Shown in pieces: positions 1-11,379 of a stretch of DNA of 64,000 bases; position 1 is the first letter of the stretch; each line of letters begins with the position of its first letter. A model generated the notes under the pieces. The model saw only the letters and a program-made list of their open reading frames with translations, ran no database searches and was not told the origin of the DNA. A program made the translations under genes and the position numbers. This DNA is from Vreelandella subglaciescola (GTDB lineage Bacteria; Pseudomonadota; Gammaproteobacteria; Pseudomonadales; Halomonadaceae): assembly GCF_900142895.1 (NCBI RefSeq), contig NZ_LT670847.1, forward strand, positions 496,001 to 560,000, given 5' to 3'.

Positions 1-83
1 GCCGCTCGCTTAACATTGTCAACAATTTACCGTAAAATCCTGCCATCCAGTCGCGCCATCCAACGCAACCGAGAGGGTCCACC

Positions 84-2687
84 GTGCTTGAAGCCTATCG
101 CCAACATGTTACCGAACGTGCCGCTGCAGGAATTCCACCCAAACCTTTGAATGCCGAACAGGCCGCTTCTGTGGTGGATCTGCTGAAAAACCCGCCGGCG
201 GGCGAAGAAGAGTTCATTCTGGACCTGATCACCCAGCGCATTCCCCCGGGCGTTGACGAGGCCGCCTACGTCAAGGCCGGTTTTCTTACCGCCATCGCCA
301 AGGGCGAAGCCAGCTCACCGCTGATCGACCCGATTCACGCGGTCAAACTGCTGGGCACCATGCAAGGTGGCTACAACATCGCCGCGCTGGTCGAACTGCT
401 GGATAACGCCACGCTTGCTCGTGAAGCCGGCGAACAGCTCAAGCACACCCTGCTTATGTTTGACGCCTTTCACGACGTGGAAGAGCGCGCCCGTAGCGGC
501 AACACGGTCGCCCAGGACGTCATGCAGTCCTGGGCCGAGGCCGAATGGTATCTCTCCAAGCCCGCGCTGGCGGAAAAAATCACCCTGACCGTGTTCAAGG
601 TGCCGGGCGAAACCAACACCGACGACCTCTCCCCCGCGCCCGATGCGTGGTCGCGCCCGGATATTCCGCTGCATGCCAACGCCATGCTGAAAAACCCGCG
701 CGACGGCATCGAGCCGGTAACGCCGGGCGAAACCGGCCCGCTTGAGCAGATTGAAGCGGTCAAGGCCAGCGATTTCCCAGTGGTGTATGTCGGCGATGTG
801 GTCGGCACCGGCTCATCGCGCAAGTCGGCCACCAACTCGGTCCTGTGGTTCTTCGGTGACGACATTCCCTACGCGCCCAACAAGCGCGCCGGCGGCTTCT
901 GCTTTGGCGGCAACATCGCACCGATCTTCTTCAACACCATGGAAGACTCCGGCGCGCTGCCCATCGAGATGAACGTCGACCAACTGGCCATGGGCGACGT
1001 GATTGACGTTTACCCCTACGCGGGCAAGGTGTGCCGTCATGGCACCGACGAAGTGGTCTCGACCTTCGCGCTGAAAACCCAGCTGTTGCTGGACGAAGTA
1101 CGCGCCGGCGGGCGGATTCCGTTGATCATCGGCCGCGGCCTGACCACCAAGGCGCGCGAATCGCTGGGGCTTGAGGCATCCGAGGTCTTCCGCCTGCCCG
1201 AGCAGCCCGCCGATACCGGCAAAGGCTTTACCCTGGCGCAGAAGATGGTCGGCAAGGCCTGCGGCCTGAACGGCGTACGCCCCGGCATGTACTGCGAGCC
1301 GAAGATGACCACCGTGGGTTCCCAGGACACCACTGGCCCGATGACCCGCGACGAGCTCAAGGATCTGGCCTGCCTCGGCTTTCAGGCGGACCTGGTGATG
1401 CAGTCGTTCTGCCACACCAGTGCCTACCCCAAGCCGGTTGACGTAGACACTCACCACACCCTGCCCGACTTCATCATGAACCGCGGCGGCGTCTCGCTGC
1501 GCCCGGGCGACGGCATCATCCACTCGTGGCTCAACCGCATGCTGCTACCCGACACCGTGGGCACCGGCGGTGATTCCCACACCCGCTTCCCCATGGGCAT
1601 TTCGTTCCCCGCGGGCTCGGGGCTGGTGGCCTTTGCCGCCGCTACCGGGGTGATGCCGCTGGATATGCCGGAGTCCGTGCTGGTGCGCTTCAAAGGCCAG
1701 CGCCAGCCCGGCGTGACGCTGCGCGACCTGGTTCACGCGATCCCCTATTACGCGATCCAGCAGGGGCTGTTGACGGTTGAAAAATCGGGTAAGAAAAACG
1801 CTTTCTCCGGCCGCGTGCTGGAAATCGAAGGGCTTGAAGACCTCACCGCCGAACAGGCTTTTGAGCTGTCCGACGCCTCCGCCGAACGCTCGGCCGCCGG
1901 CTGTACCATTACCCTGTCCGACGACAGCGTTAGCGAGTACCTGCGCTCCAACATCACCCTGCTCAAGTGGATGATCGGCAACGGCTACGGCGAAGCGCGC
2001 ACCATCGAACGCCGTATTCAGGGCATGCAGGCGTGGCTGGACAACCCCAGCCTGATGCGCGCCGACAAGGACGCCGAGTACGCCGAAGTCATCGAGATCG
2101 ACCTCGACGAGCTCAAGGAGCCCGTGCTCTGCGCGCCCAACGATCCCGACGATGCACGCCTGCTTTCCGACGTCGCCGGCGAGAAGATCGATGAAGTCTT
2201 TATCGGCTCGTGCATGACCAACATCGGCCACTTCCGCGCCGCCGGAAAACTGCTGGAACAACAGCCCGCCGGCAGCCTGAAGACCCGCCTGTGGCTCGCT
2301 CCGCCGACCAAGATGGACCAGCACCAGCTGACCGCCGAAGGCTACTACGGCATCTTTGGCCGCGCCGGCGCACGCATGGAAATGCCCGGCTGCTCGCTGT
2401 GCATGGGTAACCAGGCGCGCGTCGCGGCCAAGAGCACCGTGGTGTCCACGTCGACGCGTAACTTCCCCAACCGCCTGGGCGACGGCGCTAACGTTTACCT
2501 CGCCTCGGCCGAGCTTGCCGCCGTCGCCGCGGTAGAAGGCCGCCTGCCCAGCGTCAGCGACTACCGCCGCTACGTCAGCGAGTTTGACGCCATGGCCGGC
2601 GAGATCTACCGCTACATGAACTTCGATGAAATCGAGGAATACCAAAAGGTCGCCTCCAACGTGATTCCGGTCGCCGAACAGGCCTAA
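84..2687 (+). CDS. acnB: Aconitate hydratase B
   Basis: Bifunctional aconitate hydratase / 2-methylisocitrate dehydratase of the TCA cycle, cytosolic, 867 residues as usual for AcnB. The sequence follows E. coli AcnB along its whole length, starting MLEAYRQHV and running through the HEAT-like N-terminal domain and the swivel domain, which AcnB carries at the N-terminal side. The three [4Fe-4S] ligands are visible as C710 (GSCMTNIG), C770 and C773 (CSLCMG). The start is GTG at 84; the purine-rich gagaggg just upstream can serve as ribosome binding site. The gene stands alone and is followed by an intrinsic terminator. Identification is certain. Confidence 0.98.
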   Translation: MLEAYRQHVTERAAAGIPPKPLNAEQAASVVDLLKNPPAGEEEFILDLITQRIPPGVDEAAYVKAGFLTAIAKGEASSPLIDPIHAVKLLGTMQGGYNIAALVELLDNATLAREAGEQLKHTLLMFDAFHDVEERARSGNTVAQDVMQSWAEAEWYLSKPALAEKITLTVFKVPGETNTDDLSPAPDAWSRPDIPLHANAMLKNPRDGIEPVTPGETGPLEQIEAVKASDFPVVYVGDVVGTGSSRKSATNSVLWFFGDDIPYAPNKRAGGFCFGGNIAPIFFNTMEDSGALPIEMNVDQLAMGDVIDVYPYAGKVCRHGTDEVVSTFALKTQLLLDEVRAGGRIPLIIGRGLTTKARESLGLEASEVFRLPEQPADTGKGFTLAQKMVGKACGLNGVRPGMYCEPKMTTVGSQDTTGPMTRDELKDLACLGFQADLVMQSFCHTSAYPKPVDVDTHHTLPDFIMNRGGVSLRPGDGIIHSWLNRMLLPDTVGTGGDSHTRFPMGISFPAGSGLVAFAAATGVMPLDMPESVLVRFKGQRQPGVTLRDLVHAIPYYAIQQGLLTVEKSGKKNAFSGRVLEIEGLEDLTAEQAFELSDASAERSAAGCTITLSDDSVSEYLRSNITLLKWMIGNGYGEARTIERRIQGMQAWLDNPSLMRADKDAEYAEVIEIDLDELKEPVLCAPNDPDDARLLSDVAGEKIDEVFIGSCMTNIGHFRAAGKLLEQQPAGSLKTRLWLAPPTKMDQHQLTAEGYYGIFGRAGARMEMPGCSLCMGNQARVAAKSTVVSTSTRNFPNRLGDGANVYLASAELAAVAAVEGRLPSVSDYRRYVSEFDAMAGEIYRYMNFDEIEEYQKVASNVIPVAEQA

Positions 2688-2717
2688 CAAACACCGCTAA
2701 CGTAGGCCTCTGCACAC

Positions 2718-2775
2718 GCGCCCCTCTTGATTGCTCCAGTGATACATGGAGAATCAACGGGCGCTTTTCTTTTAT
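2718..2775 (+). terminator. Intrinsic terminator after acnB
   Basis: An imperfect hairpin has arms starting gcgccc and ending gggcgc, with ttgatt/aatcaa and ctcca/tggag pairing inside, and is followed by a T-rich run. It lies 31 bases after the acnB stop and before the rraA ribosome binding site. Confidence 0.7.
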
Positions 2776-2805
2776 TGATCAAACGGCCATTCAGAGGAAC
2801 CACCC

Positions 2806-3303
2806 GTGACGCAACCCGACGTGAATACCATTGTGACTCCGGATATCTGCGACGCCTACCCCGAGGTCAGCGTCATCGCCCCGCTGTTTACCAACTTCGG
2901 CGGCGTTCGTGCCTTTGCCGGCCCGGTACGCACCGTGACCTGTTTTGAAGACAACTCCATGGTCAAGCAGGCGGTGGGCGAACCGGGCGACGGCGCGGTG
3001 CTGGTGGTCGATGGCGGCGGCTCCCAACGCTGCGCCATGCTGGGTGACATGCTGGCGCAAAAAGCCGCCGACAACGGCTGGGCGGGTATCGTGATGTACG
3101 GCTGCGTGCGCGACGTGGACATTCTCGCGCGCACTCAACTAGGCGTGCAGGCGCTGGGCAGCCACCCGCGCAGAAGCAATAAGCGCGGCGAAGGCACGCG
3201 CGATATCACCGTGGATATTGCTGGCGTCAGCGTGCGCCCCGGCCAGTGGTTATACGCCGACAACAACGGCATTGTGATTGCCGAGCAGGCGCTTGAGCTT
3301 TAA
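2806..3303 (+). CDS. rraA: RraA-family regulator of RNase E activity
   Basis: RraA is a trimeric protein that binds RNase E and lowers its mRNA-decay activity. It keeps the fold of the aldolase/methyltransferase-like RraA family without being a methyltransferase. The 165-residue product has the family signatures YGCVRDVD (about residues 97-104) and LGSHPRRS, and its length matches E. coli RraA (161). The start is GTG at 2806 with AGAGGAA about 8 bases upstream. Some family members are 4-hydroxy-4-methyl-2-oxoglutarate aldolases, so aldolase activity cannot be excluded from sequence. A membrane GDPD gene follows 6 bases downstream and may be co-transcribed. Confidence 0.9.
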   Translation: MTQPDVNTIVTPDICDAYPEVSVIAPLFTNFGGVRAFAGPVRTVTCFEDNSMVKQAVGEPGDGAVLVVDGGGSQRCAMLGDMLAQKAADNGWAGIVMYGCVRDVDILARTQLGVQALGSHPRRSNKRGEGTRDITVDIAGVSVRPGQWLYADNNGIVIAEQALEL

Positions 3304-3309
3304 TCGCGT

Positions 3310-5220
3310 ATGCCGCCTCACGTAACGCCACACCTGCAGCCACTCAGACAGCTTGGCGCCTCACTACTGCGCACGTTTCGCGAGCGCCTGCGCACGCTGA
3401 TCGCCTTTCACCTGCTATTTACCCTGCTGGCCTCCACGCTGGTGCTGCCGGGCATCGCCTGGGCAACCCGCGCGCTGTTTGCCCGGCTGGGTTCTGCCGT
3501 GGTCACGGCCGACGAGCTGGTCGCGCTACTATTTACCCCCGTGGGGCTGGTCAGCGTGCTCGCCGCGCAGGGGCTGGCCTTCTGCATCCTGTATTGGCAG
3601 CAGGCCGGCATGCTCCACGTGGCCACCAGCCGCCATGACCAAAGCCACTACCGCCTCACGCTTTGGGCTCTGTGGTCAAGCACGCGTCGCCTGCCTGCAC
3701 TGGCCGGGCTGGTGGTGCTTCAGGTGGGTAGCCACCTGCTGCTGCTGGCGCCGTTCATGGCGGGCATCGCCTGGCTGTACGACCTCTGGCTTGGCGGGCT
3801 GGATACCTACTACCTGCAAAAAGTCCGCCCGCCGGTGCTGTGGTACTTCATCGCCTGCGCCCTGCCGCTGCTGCTGGGCTGGGCATGGCTTGCCGGGCGG
3901 TTATATCTGCGCTGGCTGCTGGCGCTGCCGCTGGTCGCGCTGGAACATGAAGCGCCCCACCGCGCGCTGGCGCGCAGCGTCGCACTGACCCGCGGCTGGC
4001 ACCGCTCTATTGGCGCGGCCGTCATGCTGGTGCTGGTTGGCATTATTGCGCTGCCGATACTCGCCACGCTGGCCTTTGATGCGCTGTTCACCCCGCTTTT
4101 GGCGTGGCTGCCCGAACGTTATAGCGTGCTGCTGCCCGCCATGCTGGCCTATCTCACGGGCTATGTGTTGCTGACTCTGGCCCTGACGTTTACCGGCATT
4201 GCACTCAACGCGCTGCTCTCGGCGTGTTTGTACATGCAGCTCGCTCACCGGCAACAGCGCCCCACCGCACCGCCCGGCGCCCGTGCAGGAAGGCTTGGCT
4301 GGGCCGTCGAACTGGGCGTCATCGCGCTGGCCGCGCTGCAGGCCGGGTGGATTCTCAACAGTTTTGAGCTTGAAGACGACGTGGCCATCATCGCCCATCG
4401 CGGCAGTTCCAAACGCGCCCCGGAAAACACCCTGTCGGCTTTCAAGCGCGCCATTCAGGACGGCGCCGACGCCATCGAGCTCGACGTGCGCCTGAGCGCC
4501 GACAGCCAAGTGATGATTTATCATGATCGCAGCCTTGCCCGGCTGACCGGAGACCCGCGTGATATCAGCGATTTGACCCGCGAGGAGCTATCTCACTTTG
4601 ACATCGGCAGCTGGTTTGGCCATGCCTTTCGCGACGAGCGTATTCCCTCGCTTAGTCAGGCACTTGAGACCACTCGCGGCAAAGCGGGACTAATGATTGA
4701 GCTCAAACCCGCCCCCGGCAACGAGCGCGCGCTCGCCACTTCGGTGATCGCCGAACTTAATGCAGAAACCGACGCCCGTTACGCCTGCTGGGCAGAAGTA
4801 TCAGCGCCCGCCAGCGCCTATCCCCGGTGCGGCTACCCGGATGCCTGGCCCGAAATGCGCATTGCGTCCATGTCACCGTCGCTGGTGAGCACGGTCGAAA
4901 AACTGGCACCCTCGCTACGCACCACGCTACTCGCCCAGCTGGTGCTTCCCGGCACCATTGATCGCCGCGGATTTGACGCGCTGGGGCTACGGCACAACCG
5001 CATCACGGAAAACGAAATGCGCCTGGCAGCCACCTACGGCTATGAAGTACACGCCTGGACGGTCAACGGCCGCAAGCGCATGGCGACGCTGCTGGATATG
5101 AGCGTGGATGCGATCATTACCGACTACCCCGACCGTCTGGCTGCCCTGCTGGCCGAACGTAGCGAGTTAAGCGATGGCGGCCTGCTGCTGATCAAACTGC
5201 ACAGCTGGCTGCGCCAGTAG
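3310..5220 (+). CDS. Membrane-anchored glycerophosphodiester phosphodiesterase
   Basis: Two-part protein of 636 residues. The N-terminal half (about 1-350) is a multi-helix membrane domain of the kind found fused to GDPD enzymes. The C-terminal part is a catalytic GDPD domain that starts with the HRG motif at H363-R364-G365 (AHRGSSKRAPENT), then ELDVRLS and a YHDRSL segment containing the second catalytic His, and ends with the AWTVNG and ITDYPD motifs. It should hydrolyse glycerophosphodiesters to an alcohol and glycerol-3-phosphate at the membrane. It begins 6 bases after rraA with no clear Shine-Dalgarno, so translational coupling is likely. A second, soluble GDPD lies at 48871-49635. Confidence 0.88.
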   Translation: MPPHVTPHLQPLRQLGASLLRTFRERLRTLIAFHLLFTLLASTLVLPGIAWATRALFARLGSAVVTADELVALLFTPVGLVSVLAAQGLAFCILYWQQAGMLHVATSRHDQSHYRLTLWALWSSTRRLPALAGLVVLQVGSHLLLLAPFMAGIAWLYDLWLGGLDTYYLQKVRPPVLWYFIACALPLLLGWAWLAGRLYLRWLLALPLVALEHEAPHRALARSVALTRGWHRSIGAAVMLVLVGIIALPILATLAFDALFTPLLAWLPERYSVLLPAMLAYLTGYVLLTLALTFTGIALNALLSACLYMQLAHRQQRPTAPPGARAGRLGWAVELGVIALAALQAGWILNSFELEDDVAIIAHRGSSKRAPENTLSAFKRAIQDGADAIELDVRLSADSQVMIYHDRSLARLTGDPRDISDLTREELSHFDIGSWFGHAFRDERIPSLSQALETTRGKAGLMIELKPAPGNERALATSVIAELNAETDARYACWAEVSAPASAYPRCGYPDAWPEMRIASMSPSLVSTVEKLAPSLRTTLLAQLVLPGTIDRRGFDALGLRHNRITENEMRLAATYGYEVHAWTVNGRKRMATLLDMSVDAIITDYPDRLAALLAERSELSDGGLLLIKLHSWLRQ

Positions 5221-5242
5221 GCGCAATCCCACTAGCTCGGCG

Positions 5243-7066
5243 CTAGTCACCCATCACGATGCCTTCGCGGCGCGGATCGGCGCCGCCGAACAGAGTGCCA
5301 TCCTGCTGGCGGACGATTACACCGAGTCCGCTGGTCAAATCGCGCTCGTTAAGCGTATGCCCTCGCTCGCGCAGGGCATCTGCCGTGGCATCCGGCAGGC
5401 GATCTTTTTCCACATACACTTCGCCACCCAGCGTTACCACGTGGGGCAGTTCAAGCGCCTGCTGGGCGTTTAATCCCCAGTCGCGCAGCGCCACCAGGGT
5501 TTGCGCCACGTAGGGAATAATCGCCGCGCCGCCGGGGCTGCCCAGGCTGGCCACCAGCTCGCCAAGCTCATTCTCACCCTCGCTTTCGTGCTCACTATTG
5601 TTCTCAAATATCAGCGTCGGGCTCATGCTCGAGCGCGGCCGCTTGCCGGGCTGAACACGGTTGGCCACCGGCTTGCCGTCTACCTCCGGGGTAAACGAAA
5701 AGTCGGTCAGCTGGTTATTCAGCAGGTAGCCGCCGGCAAGCCCGGTGCCGCCATCGGCGAAAATCCGCGAACCGAACGCCTGCTCGATGGAGGTGGTCAT
5801 GGCAACGGCTCCGCCGTCGGCATCAACAATGCTGATATGGCTGGTGCCATATTCAGGCTGGCGCGGCGGTGTGGCCAGGCTTACATCAAGCGCTCCCGGC
5901 TGGCCCGGCGCCACCTCGTCGCCCAGGCTTTTGTCGGGCGACATCAATTCGGCACGGCGCTCCAGATACGCCGGCGCCAGCAGGGTTTGCCAGTCGCCGC
6001 CGGGAGCCTCGACAAACGCCGGGTCGCCGATATAGCGGTTGCGGTCGGCAAAGGCCAACCGTGAGGCTTCAATGAAGCGATGCAGCCAGTCGCTGCTGGG
6101 TGCGCCGTGATCCAGCGGTGCCTCGGCCATGGGCTTTTGATCCAGCATGCCGAGTATCTGCATCACGGTCAGATGCCCCGATGACGGCGGCGGAAAACCG
6201 CACACCTCCCACTGCTGCCACGGCGTACACACAGGCTCGCGCTCTTTGATTTCATAGCTTTCCAGATCATCGACCGTCAAGGTGCCCGGCTGCGCCTGTG
6301 ACTGAACCCGGTCAGCCAGATCCCGAGCAATACTACCCTCATAAAACGCCTCACTACCGCGCTGGGCAATATCTTCCAGTATCGCGGCCAACGCGGGGTT
6401 GGTCAGCGTTTCGCCCACGGCCAGCGGCTCGCCCTCAGCGGTATAGTAAAATGCCTTGGCGGCCGGGTTGCGCGGCAGGGCCTCATTGCTTGCCAGGCTC
6501 TGGTGCAGCCGCTGGCTCACTTTGAAACCGTCTCTGGCCAGCGTAATGGCTGGCGTAAACAGCGTCTTCCACGCCAGCTTGCCGTATTCAGCGTGGGCTT
6601 TTTCCAGCATTTTTACCGTACCCGGTACGCCCACCGAACGGCCGCTGGTGACGGCGTCCATAAATGCCAGCGGTTCGCCCTGCTGATCAAGAAACAGCGT
6701 CTCATCGACGCCCGCCGGCGCGGTTTCACGACCATCAAAGGCGGCCACTTGGCTACCGTCGAAATGCAACAGGAAGCCGCCGCCGCCAATGCCGCTGGAC
6801 TGCGGCTCTACCAGCGCGAGCACCATCTGCACGGCGACTGCGGCATCAATCGCGTTGCCGCCCGCCTTCAGAATCTGGTAGCCCGCGTCCACCGCCAGCG
6901 GGTTCGCCGCCACCACGGCGAAGGAGTCGGCACTCCATCCCGGCTTTTCCTCAAAGCCTGAGGCCGATTCAGGGCTGATCGCCGGCGTTTGGTAATCAAA
7001 GCCCAGGGCCGCAAGCGGCAGTAGCAACATGCCCAGCGGAACCAGCCGTTTTTTAAAACGTAGCAT
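5243..7066 (-). CDS. ggt: Gamma-glutamyltransferase
   Basis: Periplasmic glutathione hydrolase / gamma-glutamyltransferase, made as a proenzyme that self-cleaves into two subunits. The nucleophile that becomes the small-subunit N-terminus is T408 in EYGTSHISIVD. The oxyanion-site motif SPGG and the substrate-binding RPRSSMSPT segment are present. I chose ATG at 7066 over the longer 648-codon frame because GAGGAA sits 8 bases upstream and the new N-terminus (MLRFKKRLVPLG...) is a proper signal peptide. The product has 607 residues. A strongly acidic stretch of about 12 residues follows the RPRSS motif. A terminator separates it from the upstream ppsA, so it probably has its own promoter. Confidence 0.95.
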   Translation of the reverse strand: MLRFKKRLVPLGMLLLPLAALGFDYQTPAISPESASGFEEKPGWSADSFAVVAANPLAVDAGYQILKAGGNAIDAAVAVQMVLALVEPQSSGIGGGGFLLHFDGSQVAAFDGRETAPAGVDETLFLDQQGEPLAFMDAVTSGRSVGVPGTVKMLEKAHAEYGKLAWKTLFTPAITLARDGFKVSQRLHQSLASNEALPRNPAAKAFYYTAEGEPLAVGETLTNPALAAILEDIAQRGSEAFYEGSIARDLADRVQSQAQPGTLTVDDLESYEIKEREPVCTPWQQWEVCGFPPPSSGHLTVMQILGMLDQKPMAEAPLDHGAPSSDWLHRFIEASRLAFADRNRYIGDPAFVEAPGGDWQTLLAPAYLERRAELMSPDKSLGDEVAPGQPGALDVSLATPPRQPEYGTSHISIVDADGGAVAMTTSIEQAFGSRIFADGGTGLAGGYLLNNQLTDFSFTPEVDGKPVANRVQPGKRPRSSMSPTLIFENNSEHESEGENELGELVASLGSPGGAAIIPYVAQTLVALRDWGLNAQQALELPHVVTLGGEVYVEKDRLPDATADALRERGHTLNERDLTSGLGVIVRQQDGTLFGGADPRREGIVMGD

Positions 7067-7091
7067 ACGTAATTTTCCTCTGATCAGCGTA

Positions 7092-7118
7092 ACGAAAAGG
7101 CCCGGCACATGGCCGGGC
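7092..7118 (-). terminator. Intrinsic terminator after ppsA
   Basis: On the minus strand a 7-bp GC-only stem (gcccggc/gccgggc) with a 5-base loop is followed by TTTTCGTT. It sits between the ppsA stop and the ggt ribosome binding site and should end ppsA transcription. Confidence 0.8.
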
Positions 7119-7194
7119 ATTCGCTTCAGGATCGGGCGCAAACCGAGGATGAAGCCAAGACTAAAGGTAGCGCAAAACAGCTGGCGCAAAAACG

Positions 7195-9567
7195 CTAGTC
7201 CTGTGTTTTACCGGCGAGCATCAGCCAGGTTTCGAGCACCGCATCAGGATTGAGCGATACCGAATCGATACCCTGCTCCATCAGCCACTTGGCAAAATCC
7301 GGGTAATCCGACGGCCCTTGCCCACAAATCCCCACGTACTTACCTTGAGCTTTGCAGGCTTGAATCGCCATGGCCAGCAGTTTTTTCACCGCCGCGTTAC
7401 GCTCGTCGAACAGGTGCGCCACTATGCCCGAATCCCGATCCAGCCCTAGCGTCAGCTGGGTCAGGTCGTTGGAGCCGATCGAGAAACCGTCAAAGTGTTC
7501 AAGAAACTCGTCGGCCAGCAGGGCGTTAGCCGGCAGCTCACACATCATGATGATTTTCAGTCCGTTTTCACCGCGCTTCAGGCCGTTGGCGGCGAGCAAA
7601 TCAACGACCTGGCTAGCCTCGGCGGGCGTACGCACGAACGGCACCATGATCTCGACGTTATCCAGCCCCATTTCCTCGCGCACGCGCTTCAACGCCCGAC
7701 ACTCAAGCTCAAAGCACGGCCGGAAGGCATCAGAAATGTAGCGCGACGCGCCGCGGAAACCGAGCATGGGGTTTTCTTCGCCGGGCTCGTAAAGCTTGCC
7801 GCCAATCAGGTTTTCGTATTCGTTGGACTTGAAGTCGGACAGCCGCACAATGACGCGCTTGGGATGAAACGACGCCGCCAGCGTGGAAATGCCTTCAACC
7901 AGTTTATCCACGTAGAAGCTGACCGGATCGGCGTAACCGGCGGTGCGCAGATCAATAACCTGCTGCAGCTCGGTGGGCAGCGTGGCGTAGTCCAGCAGCG
8001 CCTTGGGGTGGACGCCAATCATGCGATTGATGATGAACTCAAGCCGTGCAAGCCCGACGCCGGCGCTGGGCAGGCCGGCAAAACCAAAGGCGCGGTCGGG
8101 GTTGCCCACGTTCATCATGATATCGAACGGCAGCTCCGGCATGGCATCAATGCTGGATACCTTGCGATCAAACTCCAGCAGCCCTTCGTAAACGTGTCCG
8201 GTATCGCCTTCGGCGCAGGAGACGGTGACATCAACACCTTCATGCAGCTGCTCGGTGGAATCGGCGCAGCCAACGACCGCCGGAATCCCCAGTTCGCGAG
8301 CAATAATCGCCGCGTGGCAGGTGCGTCCGCCGCGGTTGGTCACAATGGCCGAAGCGCGCTTCATCACCGGCTCCCAGTCGGGGTCGGTCATGTCGGTCAC
8401 CAGCACGTCGCCGTCCTGAACCTTGTCCATATCATCCGGACTTAGTATCACCTTGACCGCACCGCGCCCGATGCGCTGGCCAATCGCCCGTCCGGTGACC
8501 AGCGTGCGGCCCTTTTCACGCAGGGTGAAGCGCTCCAGGCGGCCACCTTCCTGCTGGGAAACGACCGTCTCCGGGCGCGCTTGAACGATGTAAAGCTCGC
8601 CGTCGTCGCCATCCAGTGCCCATTCGATATCCATCGGGCGGTGGTAGTGCTGCTCGATGGTCACCGCCTGACGGGCAAGCGCCATGGCCTGCTCATCGTT
8701 GATACAAAAACGGTTGCGGTCCTTGTGCTCAACGTCAACGGTCTCGACCGACTTGCCGGCGCTGGCCTCTTCGCCGTAAATCATCTTGATGCGCTTGGAA
8801 CCCAGGTTACGGCGCAGCACTGCGGGGCGCCCGGCGGCGAGAGTCGGCTTGTGCACGTAAAATTCGTCGGGATTGACCGCACCCTGCACGACGGTTTCAC
8901 CCAGCCCCCAGGAGGCCGTGACAAACACCGCATCGCGGTAGCCGGACTCGGTGTCCAGGGTGAACATGACGCCCGACGCGCCGGTCTCCGAGCGCACCAT
9001 TTTCTGTACGCCAGCGGACAGCGCGACGTTTTCGTGCGCGTAGCCGCGGTGCACGCGGTAGGAGATCGCGCGATCATTGAACAGTGAGGCGAACACCTCG
9101 TGCACGGCGCGCTTGATGTTGGCGAAGCCTTCAATATTGAGGAAGGTTTCCTGCTGGCCGGCAAAGGACGCGTCGGGCAGGTCTTCCGCCGTGGCAGAGC
9201 TGCGCACCGCGGCCTTGAGGTTGGGATGGCGCACCAGCAGTTGATCGTAGGCATCCGCCAGCGCCGCCTCAAAGGCCGGCGGCAGCGGCGTATCGATGAT
9301 CCACTGGCGAATCTCGCTGCCGGCTTTTGACAGCGCTTTAACGTCATCAACATCAAGGCGTTTGAGCGTGTCATTAATGCGCTCGTTCAGCCCGTCGTGG
9401 GAGAGAAACTCGCGATACGCATGGGCGGTCGTGGCAAAACCGCCAGGTACGGTCACGCCCACCCCCGACAGATTTGAAATCATTTCACCCAGCGAGGCGT
9501 TCTTGCCGCCAACGCGTTCGACATCGGTCATGCCCAATTGATCGAACCATAAAATGTACTCTTCCAC
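7195..9567 (-). CDS. ppsA: Phosphoenolpyruvate synthase
   Basis: Converts pyruvate + ATP to PEP + AMP + Pi, the first gluconeogenic step from C3 substrates. The 790-residue protein has the N-terminal pyruvate-phosphate dikinase ATP-binding domain ([19 protein letters not shown]), the swivelling phosphohistidine domain ([12 protein letters not shown], the His being the phosphoryl carrier), and the C-terminal TIM barrel ending with the [14 protein letters not shown] catalytic Cys loop. I prefer GTG at 9567 because GAGGGGG lies 6-8 bases upstream; a GTG at 9582 would place that sequence inside the gene. Divergent ppsR encodes its bifunctional regulator, the usual pairing. Confidence 0.97.
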   Translation of the reverse strand: MEEYILWFDQLGMTDVERVGGKNASLGEMISNLSGVGVTVPGGFATTAHAYREFLSHDGLNERINDTLKRLDVDDVKALSKAGSEIRQWIIDTPLPPAFEAALADAYDQLLVRHPNLKAAVRSSATAEDLPDASFAGQQETFLNIEGFANIKRAVHEVFASLFNDRAISYRVHRGYAHENVALSAGVQKMVRSETGASGVMFTLDTESGYRDAVFVTASWGLGETVVQGAVNPDEFYVHKPTLAAGRPAVLRRNLGSKRIKMIYGEEASAGKSVETVDVEHKDRNRFCINDEQAMALARQAVTIEQHYHRPMDIEWALDGDDGELYIVQARPETVVSQQEGGRLERFTLREKGRTLVTGRAIGQRIGRGAVKVILSPDDMDKVQDGDVLVTDMTDPDWEPVMKRASAIVTNRGGRTCHAAIIARELGIPAVVGCADSTEQLHEGVDVTVSCAEGDTGHVYEGLLEFDRKVSSIDAMPELPFDIMMNVGNPDRAFGFAGLPSAGVGLARLEFIINRMIGVHPKALLDYATLPTELQQVIDLRTAGYADPVSFYVDKLVEGISTLAASFHPKRVIVRLSDFKSNEYENLIGGKLYEPGEENPMLGFRGASRYISDAFRPCFELECRALKRVREEMGLDNVEIMVPFVRTPAEASQVVDLLAANGLKRGENGLKIIMMCELPANALLADEFLEHFDGFSIGSNDLTQLTLGLDRDSGIVAHLFDERNAAVKKLLAMAIQACKAQGKYVGICGQGPSDYPDFAKWLMEQGIDSVSLNPDAVLETWLMLAGKTQD

Positions 9568-9881
9568 GCAACCCCCTCGCACTGGTTTTTGCAGCGGCTC
9601 TGTTACCCGCGGCGTTTGCCACGACCGAGCTGCAACGGCTTGTCACCACGGCCGGTAGACCGCCGGTTATTAACGTTGCCACCCTAGCATTCAGGCAAGG
9701 CCTAAACCATTGGTCTAATCGCTAAGAAGATGGAGGAGATTTACAACAAAAGGGGGATTTCCGGTAGTTTTGTAGTCAGCGGCAAATACTCGGTTCTGCG
9801 TGCTACCCTAGCTGCCAGCCATTATCGCGTTCCTCATGGACAACCCGCTCATTACCGGCATCACGAACAGGGCTTCAGGTT
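9568..9881. other. Divergent ppsA/ppsR intergenic region
   Basis: About 314 bases with no convincing coding frame. Both promoters of this divergent pair should lie here. I see no strong sigma-70 boxes or clear operator palindrome. Confidence 0.5.
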
Positions 9882-10715
9882 ATGACACGTACCGCTTTTT
9901 TTATTTCCGACGGCACCGGGATTACGGCCGAAAGTCTGGGTCGCAGCCTGCTGGCACAGTTCAGCGGCGTTGACATCACCATGCTGACCAAGCCGTATAT
10001 CGATACCGTGGAAAAAGCCGAGGAGCTTGCCGCTATTATCGAGGCCACCGCTGACCGCGACGGCGTGCGCCCGGTGGTGATCGACACCATTGTCGATGAG
10101 GATATTCGCGAGGTCATTCGGGCCGCGCCGTGCTTCAAGGTGGATATTTTTTCCACCTTTCTGGCCCCGCTTGAGCAGGAGCTGGCCACCCACTCGTCTT
10201 ACAGCGTCGGGCGCACCCACGCCATCGGCAGCGACGACGTGTACATGGATCGTATCCACTCGGTGCATTTTGCCCTGGATAACGACGACGGCGCGCGTAT
10301 TCACCAGTATGACGAAGCCGACGTTATCCTGATTGGCGTCTCGCGCTGCGGCAAAACGCCGACGTCACTGTATCTGGCGCTGCAGTTTGGCATCCGCGCA
10401 GCCAACTACCCGCTGACCGAAGACGACCAGGACGAAGACGGCGTGCTGAAGCTGCCCCGGTTTCTGGCCGAGCACCATCACAAGCTGTTCGCCCTGACCA
10501 TTGACGCGCGCCGGCTGGCGGCCATCCGCAACGAACGCCGGCCCAACAGCCGCTACAGCTCGATGGACCAATGCCTGCAAGAGGTAGAACAGGCAGAATC
10601 GCTGTACCGTTCGCTGCACATTCCCAGCATCGACACCACGCGCTTTTCCGTCGAGGAGATTTCCACCCGCATGATTTCCGAAACCGGGCTGGTACGGCGA
10701 TTTTCACCGCGTTAA
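9882..10715 (+). CDS. ppsR: PEP synthase regulatory protein (kinase/pyrophosphorylase)
   Basis: DUF299-family bifunctional enzyme that switches PEP synthase off by ADP-dependent threonine phosphorylation and on again by Pi-dependent dephosphorylation. The 277-residue length is typical. The nucleotide-binding loop [11 protein letters not shown] (G152-S162) is intact, and the N-terminus [14 protein letters not shown] is characteristic. It is divergent from ppsA, which supports PEP synthase rather than pyruvate phosphate dikinase as target. It converges with the hpt-like gene 20 bases downstream. Confidence 0.96.
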   Translation: MTRTAFFISDGTGITAESLGRSLLAQFSGVDITMLTKPYIDTVEKAEELAAIIEATADRDGVRPVVIDTIVDEDIREVIRAAPCFKVDIFSTFLAPLEQELATHSSYSVGRTHAIGSDDVYMDRIHSVHFALDNDDGARIHQYDEADVILIGVSRCGKTPTSLYLALQFGIRAANYPLTEDDQDEDGVLKLPRFLAEHHHKLFALTIDARRLAAIRNERRPNSRYSSMDQCLQEVEQAESLYRSLHIPSIDTTRFSVEEISTRMISETGLVRRFSPR

Positions 10716-10735
10716 AGCGCTTGTTGAATCCCCAC

Positions 10736-11314
10736 TTAAAGCCCTTTGGGTGCAAAGATGCCCGGCGCATTGCGCCAATAGCCTTTGTAATCCATACCGA
10801 AGCCAAACACGTAGCGGTCGACGACTTTCAGGCTGCAATAATCGGCCTTGAGCCCCGGCACGGCCTTGCGGTCGTGCTGCTTATCCACCAGCACCGCAGT
10901 GGTAACGCTTGCCGCCTGCGCTTCTTCGCAATAATCCAGAATCGCGGCAAGCGTTGAACCTTCGTCCAGAATATCGTCGACGATGACCACGTGACGCCCG
11001 GCCATGGGCACCTCGGGTGACACCCGCCAAAAAAGATCGCCGCCGTGCAGCTGGCTGCGATACCGAGTGGCATGGATATAGTCCACTTCCAGTGGAAACC
11101 CCAGCCGGGTTAGCAGATGCCCGGTGGTAATCAGCCCGCCGTTCATCACGCAATAAAATACCGGCAGCTTGTCCCCCAGATCACGGGTAATGGCCTCTGC
11201 CATGCGATCCAGCGCCTGTTCTACCTGCTGTTGGGAAATCAGGCAGTCGGCATTATCCATCAGCTCGCGCATCGAGTCGCGAGACTCAAGCGCTTGTTTA
11301 TCCAGCGTTACCAT
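10736..11314 (-). CDS. Hypoxanthine-guanine phosphoribosyltransferase-type protein
   Basis: Type I phosphoribosyltransferase of 192 residues. The PRPP-binding signature is VVIVDDILDEGST, and the hood/loop region YCVMNGGLITTG fits the 6-oxopurine class. It should salvage hypoxanthine/guanine to IMP/GMP in the cytosol. The substrate is inferred from family resemblance. It is separate from the gpt/apt cluster at 22-23 kb, so the genome has at least three purine PRTases. ATG at 11314 has only a weak GGA-type ribosome binding site. An internal ATG 15 codons later is possible. Confidence 0.85.
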   Translation of the reverse strand: MVTLDKQALESRDSMRELMDNADCLISQQQVEQALDRMAEAITRDLGDKLPVFYCVMNGGLITTGHLLTRLGFPLEVDYIHATRYRSQLHGGDLFWRVSPEVPMAGRHVVIVDDILDEGSTLAAILDYCEEAQAASVTTAVLVDKQHDRKAVPGLKADYCSLKVVDRYVFGFGMDYKGYWRNAPGIFAPKGL

Positions 11315-11379
11315 GTCGGGATCCAGGGAGTTCGAAAAATCGGAAAGATAGAGTCAAAGAAAGCGATCGCCACGCGCGG

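Noticed and set aside
5243..7189. Start of ggt at 7189 (648 codons)
   Set aside because: The extra 41 codons run through the ppsA terminator region; ATG 7066 has a good Shine-Dalgarno and signal peptide.
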